Positions 49,984-57,826 of a DNA stretch of 64,000 nt are shown in pieces. This DNA is from Shewanella loihica PV-4 (GTDB taxonomy: Bacteria; Pseudomonadota; Gammaproteobacteria; Enterobacterales; Shewanellaceae), in NCBI RefSeq assembly GCF_000016065.1, contig NC_009092.1, positions 2,108,001-2,172,000 on the forward strand. The letters run 5' to 3'. Within the stretch, counting starts at the first letter, position 1, and each line of letters starts with the position of its first letter. A model generated the notes under the pieces. That model was not told where the DNA came from. It did not search any database and was given only the letters and a program-made list of their open reading frames with translations. A program made the position numbers and the translations under genes.

Positions 49984-51513
49984 TTAGTGCGATTTCGCCG
50001 CGTTTGAATCTGCATCGCTTGGTGGGCGGAAGAAGGCGCCTGCCGCGCCGGGGAACACCACAGGGCTGGTGTTACCGTTAAAGCCCACGGCGGCAACGCC
50101 GTACAGGTAGTTGTCGATCACCATATTGCTCAGGGTGAAGCTGTTTACCTTGCCCACATAACGGCTATGACTCCACTCTGCCTCTGTGGTCTTGCGCCAA
50201 TAGATACGGTAACCGGCGACTTCGGCGGTGGCATCCGCCTGCCAGCTGAGCTGGGTATCGGCCGAGACCTGTCCCGAGATGCTCACCTGTGTTGGCGGCG
50301 ATGGTGCCCAGGCCATAGACGCCAGGCTGATGGCGTTGAGGGCGGTAAGCTTGGCGGCGAAGGCTTCATCTACCCCCTCAATCACGTCGCCATAGGCAAT
50401 ACCGTTCTCCGTGCGAATGTCCTGATGCTGGCGGTTGTAGTTCTCGTTGGTTTCCATCACGCGCACCGCGGGGAATCCCGCCTTATTGAAGGGCAGGTGA
50501 TGGCCGCCGCGACCGAAGCGATCGAGTCGATAGATGAGCTGCACATCCAGGTTAGTCATGTACTGATCGGCCAGCTGCTTGATATGCCGGGCAAGGTTAC
50601 GCGAGGCGGAGTCGTTCTCGCCGCCGCTGAAGTAACGCTCCTTGGCTTCTGCCTCGGTTTCTGCAATACGCACGCCCTCGGAGAACACCCGCACCGTGTG
50701 GTTGCTCACCACGCCGTTAATCCCCTCGATGTTGCCTATCATGTCGTTGTTGAGTACCGCCTCGACCTGCCAGCCTTGCTTCTTGGCAAAGTCGGCCAGT
50801 CCGGCGCCGCCATAAAGGCCTTGCTCTTCGCCCGATAGCGCCGCGTAGACTATGGTGCCACCAAACTGATACTGGCTGAGGACGCGAGCGGCCTCCATGG
50901 CACCTGCGACCCCCGAGGCGTTATCGTTGGCGCCAGGGGAGAAGGAGCTGGCGTCCATCACGTCGCTGACCCGAGAGTCGATATCGCCGCTCATCATCAC
51001 CACGCGGTTGGGGTCTAAGGTGCCACGTTGAATGGCGATGATATTCACCACACGTGTTGGCTCGGGAATGCGCTTGCCTGATACTGTGTCGCCAACTTCT
51101 ATCACCTCAAGGCAGTGATCGCAGGCGGCGGAGATACGTTCAAACTCGGCCTTGATCCAGTTTCTGGCCGCGCCTATGCCGCGATCTTTATCCGTCTGAC
51201 TCGATAGGGTATGGCGGGTGCCAAAATTCACTAAGGTTTGTATATCTTGCAGTATGCGTGCAGGCTGCGGCGCACCGGCAATCTCATACAGGCGAAGATC
51301 TTCTTGGGAGGGTGCCGCATAAGGACTCTGGCCCAGTGCACTCTGGTTAAGCTCGCTCTGGTTAAGCGCGCTTTGGCTTAGTGCGTTTTGGCTTAATAGT
51401 GTATGGCTGCTTCCTGCATGATGCAGTGGTGTGGCCGGAGGGGCCGCATGGGCGGTGCCAGCACAGATGGCCGTAAATACTAGGGTCTTCCCGATAGATG
51501 CCTTGATTGTCAT
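49984..51513 (-). CDS. M28 family aminopeptidase with fibronectin III-like domain, exported
   Basis: Protein of 509 residues. The signal peptide ends at AHA (residue 23), then a low-complexity stretch of five LNQS-type units (residues 39-63), the M28 zinc-peptidase domain (about 90-390) and a C-terminal fibronectin III-like domain (about 400-490). Metal-site elements: SPGANDNASGVAGAMEAARVL, SGEEQGLYGG (catalytic Glu) and NNDMIGN. It is expected to be secreted or periplasmic and to release N-terminal amino acids. The start is ATG 51511-51513, immediately before the signal peptide; a longer frame adds 48 unlikely residues. Why it lies inside a maltodextrin locus is unclear. Confidence 0.87.
   Translation of the reverse strand: MTIKASIGKTLVFTAICAGTAHAAPPATPLHHAGSSHTLLSQNALSQSALNQSELNQSALGQSPYAAPSQEDLRLYEIAGAPQPARILQDIQTLVNFGTRHTLSSQTDKDRGIGAARNWIKAEFERISAACDHCLEVIEVGDTVSGKRIPEPTRVVNIIAIQRGTLDPNRVVMMSGDIDSRVSDVMDASSFSPGANDNASGVAGAMEAARVLSQYQFGGTIVYAALSGEEQGLYGGAGLADFAKKQGWQVEAVLNNDMIGNIEGINGVVSNHTVRVFSEGVRIAETEAEAKERYFSGGENDSASRNLARHIKQLADQYMTNLDVQLIYRLDRFGRGGHHLPFNKAGFPAVRVMETNENYNRQHQDIRTENGIAYGDVIEGVDEAFAAKLTALNAISLASMAWAPSPPTQVSISGQVSADTQLSWQADATAEVAGYRIYWRKTTEAEWSHSRYVGKVNSFTLSNMVIDNYLYGVAAVGFNGNTSPVVFPGAAGAFFRPPSDADSNAAKSH
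51325..51399 (-). repeat. In-frame 15-bp tandem repeat, five units, in the M28 gene
   Basis: Five 15-bp units encoding LLSQN, ALSQS, ALNQS, ELNQS and ALGQS (residues 39-63 of the peptidase), a linker between the signal peptide and the catalytic domain. Confidence 0.85.
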
Positions 51514-51900
51514 GTTCTGCTCTTCATTCTTGTTATTTTTCGATGCTTTATATGCACTCAACTTGTTTTGCGTTGAACTGGCTATGCGCTCAGCTAGGCT
51601 AGTCGGAAAGCGACCAACGTTGGCTCGCTCTTCGTGGGCTAGGAGTGCACAAACCACCTTAGCAGAATAACGCTAGCGCTTGGATGAGGGATCGCGGCTT
51701 TAGTCGTAGAAATGTGGGGGGAATCGCCGGAAAAAGGTAAACAAATGTTGCAGATGATAGGCCTTGGCCCGATATGGCAGATAAACGCAGGAGAGGGCGA
51801 AGGGCATTGCCAGAATAAGAAGAGGATGCAAGCCTGCCTGCACAGACTTGCTTCCTCTAATGTGGTTTAAGCGCTAGATCGCTAGTGCTACAACTGAGGC
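51514..51900. other. Intergenic region upstream of the M28 peptidase gene
   Basis: 387 bp holding the peptidase leader and the GH97 hairpin at 51821-51858. I do not see a copy of the TGAATACGTATG operator here. Confidence 0.5.
51821..51858 (-). terminator. Hairpin downstream of the GH97 gene, probable terminator
   Basis: AGAGGATGCAAG (51821-51832) pairs with CTTGCTTCCTCT (51847-51858) with one mismatch. The minus-strand tail is TCTTATT, weaker than usual. Confidence 0.6.
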
Positions 51901-54024
51901 CTAGAGCGCCTTGAAGCGAATCGCGACGCCGCCACTGCTGGCAAGTTTTAACGTCAGCTGCTGCTTGCTATTCACCTTTTGGGTCTCAATCACATAGTCA
52001 TAGGGATTGGTGCGCCAATCGGCCTTGTCGCCGTCTCGGTAGATCTGCACCTCATAACTCAGGGCGGGGTCGAGGAAATCGAGCTTGATGTTGATCTCAC
52101 GTGCGTCATCGTCGGTGATCGCGCCCAAGTACCAGTCCTTGCCCTGACTCTTGCCACCACGCTCCTGACGGGCAAAGGCCACATATTCACCTACCTCACC
52201 GGCCAGGGCGATACTCTGGGCCCAGTCGGTGGGCACATCCCGAATAAACTTAAAGGCATCGGGATGCTGCTTGTAGTTGCGGGGCAGATCGGCGGCCATC
52301 TGGATCGGGCTGTAGAGCACCACATAGAGGGCCAGCTGTTTGGTCAGTGTGGTCTGCACCCGGTTAACCGCATCCAGGCCTTTGGGGGCCAGGTCGAAGA
52401 TCCCCGGGGTGAAGTCCATAGGGCCAGCCAACATGCGGGTGTAGGCCAGGGTGGTGGTGTGCGACGGATTATTAGGTGGCGTGCCCCAAGCGTTAAACTC
52501 CTGACCACGGGCGCCTTCGCGGGCGATCCAGTTTGGATAGGTGCGGCGCAGGCCGGTATCTTTAATCGGCTCATGGGTATTGATGCTGATGTGGCGCTTG
52601 GCCGCTTCGGTGACGCTATGCAGATATTCGTTGACCATAAACTGGCCATCATGCCATTCGTGGCGCACTATGCCTTGTTCATCCACGCGCTTGATATCAC
52701 CGCCATCGGCCACATAGCCGGTCTTCACCTGAGTGACGCCATATTGCTGATAGAGATCATAGGCATCGCTCATCTGCTTGCGATAGTTGGTGACCGAGCC
52801 AGAGGTCTCGTGATGACCGATCAGGCGAACGCCCTTGCTGGCGCCATAGGCAGAGATCTCAGGGAGATCGAAGTCTGGGTAGGCCTGGGTGAAGCTGAAT
52901 ACGTCGCCGTTGTGGAACCAGCTGCCGTCCCAACCTATGTTCCAGCCTTCTACCAATACGCCGGCGAAGCCGTTCTCGGCGGCAAAATCCATGTAGCGTT
53001 TGGTCTCTGAGGTGGTGGCACCGTGTTTGTCGCCTGAGCCCCAAGTGTTCTCGTTGAGGTGCATGCCCCACCAAATCCCCACATATTTGCCGGGCTCGAC
53101 CCAATCCACATCCCCAAGCTTATTAGGCTCGTTGAGATTGAGGATAAGATCTGAGTTCAGCAGGCCGGTGGCCTTGTCGGCGATCTGTATGGTGCGCCAA
53201 GGCGTACTAAAGCCCGCCTGGGTCTTGACGCGCATGCCATCTGACCAAGGGGTGAGATCGGCGCGCAGGGTGCCGTCTCTGCGCTGATCCAGCGTCATGG
53301 CAGCGTAGTCCACCAGCGCCGCTTCGTGGATGCTCATGTGCACCCCATCGCTCAGGGTGAAGGTGAAGGGGGTATGAACCCTATCGACCTGTTTGAGCGG
53401 CGTCTTCTGATACAGGTACTCGTAGCGGTTCCAGCCACGCGCCGGGATCCACCAGGCGGTGACGTTCTCGGGTTGCGGCAGGGTGAATTCGGTGAGCTCC
53501 GAAGTGATGTTGAGTTTGTCTAAATCGCCTTGCTTCGGCATCTGGTAGCGAAAGCCTAGGCCATCATCGAACACCTTGAACTCGACCACAAAGCGATATT
53601 GACCATTACTCAGGGTGGCTGTCAGGCCATTGTGTTTATCGACAACCCATTCACGTTCGCCCCAAGGCTGTTGCCAGCGCTCATCGGCCTGGCTGCGCTT
53701 GACCTCTTGAATGCTAAAGTCAGTGCCAAACTCCCCAAGAGACTCAAACACAATTCCAAGCTTGGAGGGTTCGATCACCTTCTTACCATGAAAGCTGACG
53801 CTGTAGCGCGGCGTTTGATCATCATCGCTCAGGCTGACCACGATCTGCTTGTCAGGCGAGGTCAGAGAGATTGTCTTGGCCAGGCCAGTGCTTGGCAGCA
53901 TCATGCCGGTCGCCGCTATGGCAAGGGTGAGTGCCGATAGGGTGGTCGGAAACGGCGATCTGGGCTGGGATCTGGAGTGGGGGCTCGCTTGGTGGCTTGT
54001 TAAGTGAGTCGAGGTGCAAGACAT
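51901..54024 (-). CDS. GH97 alpha-glucosidase (SusB-like), exported
   Basis: Protein of 707 residues with a signal peptide after a long basic N-region (hydrophobic stretch about 25-42, ending GLA). A GH97 N-terminal beta-sandwich, a TIM-barrel and a C-terminal beta-domain follow. The glutamates of the inverting SusB type are present: E406 in GHHETSGSV, E485 in NTHEPIKDTG and the REGARGQE segment (about 503-509). Retaining members have an Asp nucleophile instead. It should release glucose from maltodextrins in the periplasm. The start chosen is ATG 54022-54024 with AAAGG 8 bp upstream; two upstream in-frame ATGs lack ribosome sites. A LacI-type operator is at 54173-54186. Confidence 0.9.
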   Translation of the reverse strand: MSCTSTHLTSHQASPHSRSQPRSPFPTTLSALTLAIAATGMMLPSTGLAKTISLTSPDKQIVVSLSDDDQTPRYSVSFHGKKVIEPSKLGIVFESLGEFGTDFSIQEVKRSQADERWQQPWGEREWVVDKHNGLTATLSNGQYRFVVEFKVFDDGLGFRYQMPKQGDLDKLNITSELTEFTLPQPENVTAWWIPARGWNRYEYLYQKTPLKQVDRVHTPFTFTLSDGVHMSIHEAALVDYAAMTLDQRRDGTLRADLTPWSDGMRVKTQAGFSTPWRTIQIADKATGLLNSDLILNLNEPNKLGDVDWVEPGKYVGIWWGMHLNENTWGSGDKHGATTSETKRYMDFAAENGFAGVLVEGWNIGWDGSWFHNGDVFSFTQAYPDFDLPEISAYGASKGVRLIGHHETSGSVTNYRKQMSDAYDLYQQYGVTQVKTGYVADGGDIKRVDEQGIVRHEWHDGQFMVNEYLHSVTEAAKRHISINTHEPIKDTGLRRTYPNWIAREGARGQEFNAWGTPPNNPSHTTTLAYTRMLAGPMDFTPGIFDLAPKGLDAVNRVQTTLTKQLALYVVLYSPIQMAADLPRNYKQHPDAFKFIRDVPTDWAQSIALAGEVGEYVAFARQERGGKSQGKDWYLGAITDDDAREINIKLDFLDPALSYEVQIYRDGDKADWRTNPYDYVIETQKVNSKQQLTLKLASSGGVAIRFKAL

Positions 54025-54103
54025 TCCGTGTACCTTTTTATTGTCGTTTTTAGGGTTAGGGTTATTGCTAGTCATGGCAGCAGGCAAGATTTCTTGCTAT
54101 CAG

Positions 54104-54142
54104 TGATAGCCATGAGTGATAGCCATGAGTGTTAGTCATGTT
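54104..54142. repeat. 13-bp tandem repeat between the GH97 start and its operator
   Basis: TGATAGCCATGAG at 54104-54116 and again at 54117-54129, with a diverged third unit TGTTAGTCATGTT at 54130-54142. Confidence 0.65.
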
Positions 54143-54172
54143 AGAAGGGAAGGCGCGAGGGGAGCAATGCGC

Positions 54173-54186
54173 TGCATACGTATTCA
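54173..54186 (-). promoter_or_regulatory. LacI-type operator candidate upstream of the GH97 gene
   Basis: On the minus strand TGAATACGTATGCA, identical in 13 of 14 positions to the site at 49449-49462 and centred on CG. It is about 150 bp upstream of the GH97 ATG. Confidence 0.65.
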
Positions 54187-54551
54187 CCTGCCAGGCTGTT
54201 AGTTCGCGGCAATCTCCGCGATAAGCCAGCAAGTGACAGCGGGGATGATCCCTCAATGAAGGCGGCCTCAGTCACTTATTATTCAGTGCTCGGTTTACAG
54301 GGCATAAGTGTGTGAAAAGGTTGGGCAGTCAGTAGTTGCAAAAACAATAGCAAAAGATCAATTCAACGCTCTGCCACATTTAGTTACGGAATTTAGGGGG
54401 TTAGTGCAGAGATTTATGCTGATCTGACGTCGCAAGTTGTGGCAGCATATGGCCTGATTACAATTGTGCAGTCGATTTATTGCAGCAGCTTTTTCATCGT
54501 CTTTTATTGCAGCTATTTTTCGTTGTCACTTACAGCCGGATCAGGAAAGCC

Positions 54552-54956
54552 ATGTATCAAGGAAGTTGTCTATGCGGTGGCATTAAAGTCGCCATCAGCG
54601 GACCCATAAGTCATATCATTCATTGCCACTGTTCCCTGTGTCGTAAATCGAGCGGCACGGCATTCGCCACCAATGGTTTTGTCGAACTGGTGGACTTCAA
54701 TCTATCGGATAAGGCCGATTTCCTCACAAGTTTTGAGTTTTCTCCTGGAAAGCGACGCTATTTCTGCCGTCACTGTGCGTCGCCTATCTACAGTGCCAAC
54801 GACCAGGATAGTAAGCGCATTCGCCTCCGACTAGGCATATTGGACTCGCCGATCAACGAGCGCCCCATGTCTCATAACTTTGTCACCTCCAAGGCGAACT
54901 GGGAGGAGATGGATGCTAAGTTACCCTGGTATGAGGGCCACGAGCCCGGCAGGTAG
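54552..54956 (+). CDS. GFA family protein (glutathione-dependent formaldehyde-activating-like)
   Basis: Protein of 134 residues with the Mss4-like fold. Zinc cysteines are in GSCLCGG (7-9), HCHCSLCRKSSG (about 26-31) and RHCASP (about 74). The family takes its name from Gfa, but most members have no proven activity; in this window no formaldehyde genes are nearby. The start is ATG 54552 with AGGAAAGCC just before; an upstream in-frame start would add 24 hydrophobic residues not found in the family. Confidence 0.85.
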   Translation: MYQGSCLCGGIKVAISGPISHIIHCHCSLCRKSSGTAFATNGFVELVDFNLSDKADFLTSFEFSPGKRRYFCRHCASPIYSANDQDSKRIRLRLGILDSPINERPMSHNFVTSKANWEEMDAKLPWYEGHEPGR

Positions 54957-55070
54957 TTTCTCGGGCGCCAGTTATTCGCTACTAGGTATTAGCTACTAGT
55001 TGATAGCTGTCAGCATAGCAATACGATCATGCAGAACATGAAGCTCGAATCGATTCACTAAGGATGGGTC

Positions 55071-56156
55071 ATGAATAGCAAAAACTTCAAGGCATTACTG
55101 GGTACAGAGCTGCCTATTATTCAGGCGCCGATGGCTGGGGTGCAAGACAGCAAACTCGCCATCGCGGTGGCTAACGCCGGTGGGCTTGGGTCAATCCCTT
55201 GCGGCATGTTGAGCTCGGCGCAGATAGTCGATGAAATTAAACGTTTTCGGGCGGCGACCAGCGCGCCACTAAACCTTAATTTCTTCTGCCATGAGTTGCC
55301 GCCGTTCGACAAGCAAGCTCAGGCGCGCTGGCATGAGTTATTAGCGCCATATTTTGATGAACTTGAGATAGCGGCCGATCTCGGCCAAGGCGGCGCGAGT
55401 CGTATGCCTTTTAATCATGAGATCGCTGATGCCATAGAAGCCTTTAAGCCAGAGGTGATTAGCTTTCATTTCGGCCTGCCGCAAGAGAATCTGCTTGAGC
55501 GGGTGAGATCTTGGGGCGCAAAGGTGATCTCAAGTGCCACCACAGTAGCCGAGGCAGAGTATCTGGCGGCGCGAGGCGTGGATGGCATTATCGTTCAGGG
55601 CGTCGAGGCGGGTGGTCATCGCGGTATGTTTCTTAGTGATGATGTGAGCACTCAGGTGGAATTGGAACCCCTGCTGACTAAGATCGCCTCGCGAGTCGAT
55701 GCGCCGCTGATCGCCGCCGGCGGCATAGGTGATAGTCACGGGGTAAAAGCCGCCTTAGCAATGGGGGCCAGCGCCGTGCAGATAGGCAGCGCCTATCTCT
55801 TGTGTGATGAGGCCAATACCTCAAGTTTGCATAGAGCGGCCATCGAGAATGCGGCTAATACAGAAGGGAGTACGGTTAGGGCTGAAGGCTGTACTGCGCT
55901 CACTAATCTCTTCTCGGGTAGACCGGCAAGGGGCCTGGTTAACCGCGCCATGTCAGAGCTTGGGGCAATAAACGACTCGGCCCCGGCCTTTCCCTATGCG
56001 ACTAACCTTATGGCGCAGCTACGCAAGGCGAGTGAGGCCCGCGGCATGAGTGATTTCTCGCCCCTCTGGTGTGGGCAAAATGTCGGCAGCTGCAAGAAGA
56101 TCGCCGCAGGCGAGATGACCCTGGCGCTAATGCAGCAAGTCACGCAACTAGAGTAA
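55071..56156 (+). CDS. Nitronate monooxygenase family flavoprotein
   Basis: FMN-dependent TIM-barrel protein of 361 residues (NPD/NMO family). It shows the N-terminal PIIQAPMAGV, GVDGIIVQGVEAGGHRG (about 172-188), LIAAGGIGD and GASAVQIGSAYL FMN-binding segments. Family members oxidise nitronates; several similar proteins act on other substrates (for example enoyl reductases), so the exact reaction is uncertain. It stands alone, followed 53 bp later by a GNAT gene that may be co-transcribed. Confidence 0.85.
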   Translation: MNSKNFKALLGTELPIIQAPMAGVQDSKLAIAVANAGGLGSIPCGMLSSAQIVDEIKRFRAATSAPLNLNFFCHELPPFDKQAQARWHELLAPYFDELEIAADLGQGGASRMPFNHEIADAIEAFKPEVISFHFGLPQENLLERVRSWGAKVISSATTVAEAEYLAARGVDGIIVQGVEAGGHRGMFLSDDVSTQVELEPLLTKIASRVDAPLIAAGGIGDSHGVKAALAMGASAVQIGSAYLLCDEANTSSLHRAAIENAANTEGSTVRAEGCTALTNLFSGRPARGLVNRAMSELGAINDSAPAFPYATNLMAQLRKASEARGMSDFSPLWCGQNVGSCKKIAAGEMTLALMQQVTQLE

Positions 56157-56209
56157 TTGCGGCAAAGTATTAAAAATAATCACGAATAGAGCAGATGAAA
56201 GGAGATCCC

Positions 56210-56740
56210 GTGATTGAGAAACCAGAGATAGAGAAACTAGATGATGTAGTTAAACCACAGACAGAAAAACCAGAGACTGAAAAACAGGCGCTTGAATCTA
56301 AGCTAGGTATCACAGTCAGCCAACTTGAGGGTGAAAATAGCGAACTGGTCGATACCTTGGTCGATGGTGTGCGTCAGTATAACTTCGACAAGATGGGCAA
56401 GGAGACGTCTGCGCCCTTGACTGTATTGGCTCACGACAAAACCGGTAAGCTGATTGGCGGCGTCTATGGTCGCACCATCTATAAAAACTTTCTCATCCAT
56501 GTGGTCTGGGTGGATGAATCGGCCCGCGGCACAGGGCTCGGACGCGACTTGATGCTAGAGGCGGAGCGCGTGGCAATTAGCCGCGGTTGCCAGCAGGCTC
56601 AGGTGGATACCTTAGATTTTCAGGCGCCGGATTTTTACCAAAAACTTGGCTTTAGCGTCGCAGGCATTATCCCTGCGTTTGATGGCAGTCCAGCCCGCTA
56701 TTTTCTGTTTAAGCGCTATTGTGATAGTGTGACTCGCTAA
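56210..56740 (+). CDS. GNAT family N-acetyltransferase
   Basis: Protein of 176 residues. A charged N-terminal segment rich in EKPE-type repeats (first 30 residues) precedes a GNAT domain: VVWVDESARGTGLGRDLMLEAERVA holds the acetyl-CoA binding R/QxxGxG/A loop (RGTGLG), and DFYQKLGF is the usual C-terminal motif. The substrate is unknown. I chose GTG 56210 because AGGAG lies 5 bp before it; ATG 56195 is an alternative with no good ribosome site. Confidence 0.82.
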   Translation: MIEKPEIEKLDDVVKPQTEKPETEKQALESKLGITVSQLEGENSELVDTLVDGVRQYNFDKMGKETSAPLTVLAHDKTGKLIGGVYGRTIYKNFLIHVVWVDESARGTGLGRDLMLEAERVAISRGCQQAQVDTLDFQAPDFYQKLGFSVAGIIPAFDGSPARYFLFKRYCDSVTR

Positions 56741-56790
56741 GCGATTCGCTGAGACGAATCTTTAATTAATCCATTGTTCAAGGAAGATAA

Positions 56791-57231
56791 ATGTCTAAAA
56801 ATTTGTTTGCTGGTGTCCTGCTGACACTCGCATTAACTGCCTGCAGTTCCACCCAAAACACTCCCGGTAACTCGGAATCGGTCAATAACACCTTATTGGC
56901 CGGCAATCTGCTTGAGGTGAGCGGGGAAAACCTAAGTGATTATTGGAAGCCCAAGTCGACAAAACCTGTGATGCTGAAGTCCCGCCCTAAGTGGATTCCC
57001 AAAGGGATGGGCCAGTTTAGTTATCATGTGGTCATAGATAGTGAGGGCAATGAGGTGAGTAAGACTCTGGTAAGTTCCAGCCCCGAAGGTTGGATGACCC
57101 AAGCAAGACTAAATAAGATGCCTAAGGTCCGTTATCTTGCCAGTGACGATAACCCTGAGCATCTGCCCGTAAAGGCGTTGTTGACGTCAAAGGTGATGCC
57201 TCGTCACCTCATAGAGAGCCAACAGCAATAA
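56791..57231 (+). CDS. Lipoprotein with a TonB C-terminal-like domain
   Basis: Protein of 146 residues with a lipobox LTAC (cysteine 18). The segment from about residue 70 (GQFSYHVVIDSEGNEVSKTLVSSSPEG, then FT-like secondary pattern to PVKALLTSKV) resembles the C-terminal fold of energy-transducing TonB proteins, but there is no proline-rich periplasmic arm and no ExbBD genes are nearby. Ser-Ser after the cysteine suggests outer-membrane sorting. Function unknown. Confidence 0.65.
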   Translation: MSKNLFAGVLLTLALTACSSTQNTPGNSESVNNTLLAGNLLEVSGENLSDYWKPKSTKPVMLKSRPKWIPKGMGQFSYHVVIDSEGNEVSKTLVSSSPEGWMTQARLNKMPKVRYLASDDNPEHLPVKALLTSKVMPRHLIESQQQ

Positions 57232-57423
57232 GTCTAATTTCAATTGTTTAGTCTAAAGCTCTCTGTCACAAAGACTCTGTCTCCAATGCTCGGTCTAAAG
57301 TACTTGCTCCGAGTGTTCAGTCTCGGATGACCTGAAATGTCCATTGAGGCTTTTACCGAGTAAGCATTCAACCTAGCAATTTCAGGATAGCAAGTTAAGG
57401 ATAGCTAGTAAGGAAATCAGGCT

Positions 57424-57825
57424 ATGAATAGATTCTGCCGTGGGCTATTACTCGTCATCTTGTCGTTCGCCGTTAGTTTGCCACTCCTGGCCGATGACGG
57501 CTTGCTGGGCCAGGTGTTTGAGCAGAAGCAGAGCGGCGTTCAGATCCAGGGGGAAGGCGAGGTGATTCGCCTGCTCAGTGATGATACCAAGGGCAGTCGT
57601 CATCAGCGCTTCATCTTGCGCCTAGCCAGTGGTCAGACGCTGCTGGTGGCCCACAATATCGATCTGGCGCCGCGCATTGCCGATCTTAAGGTCGGTGACA
57701 GTGTTGGCTTCTTTGGCGAATATGAGTGGAATGCTCGCGGCGGTGTGATCCACTGGACACACCATGATCCAAGGGGGCGTCACCCGGCGGGTTGGTTAAG
57801 CCATGGCGGCCGCAAATATCAGTAG
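57424..57825 (+). CDS. DUF3465 family exported protein
   Basis: Protein of 133 residues with a signal peptide (ending LLADD near 25). The conserved body (GEVIRLLSDDTKGSRHQRFILRL, VGFFGEYEWNARGGVIHWTHHDPRGRHPAGW) matches DUF3465, an OB-fold-like family of unknown function found in marine gammaproteobacteria. Its stop is 1 bp from the convergent HD-GYP stop. Confidence 0.83.
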   Translation: MNRFCRGLLLVILSFAVSLPLLADDGLLGQVFEQKQSGVQIQGEGEVIRLLSDDTKGSRHQRFILRLASGQTLLVAHNIDLAPRIADLKVGDSVGFFGEYEWNARGGVIHWTHHDPRGRHPAGWLSHGGRKYQ

Positions 57826-57826
57826 G

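Larger units (their letters stand above)
54025..54551. other. Intergenic region between the GH97 and GFA genes
   Basis: 527 bp divergent region containing a 13-bp tandem repeat (54104-54142) and the operator at 54173-54186. No credible gene. Confidence 0.5.

Noticed and set aside
51979..53010. 343-codon open frame on the plus strand inside the GH97 gene
   Set aside because: It lies fully antisense to a well-supported gene and reflects codon periodicity in GC-rich DNA; it has no family features.
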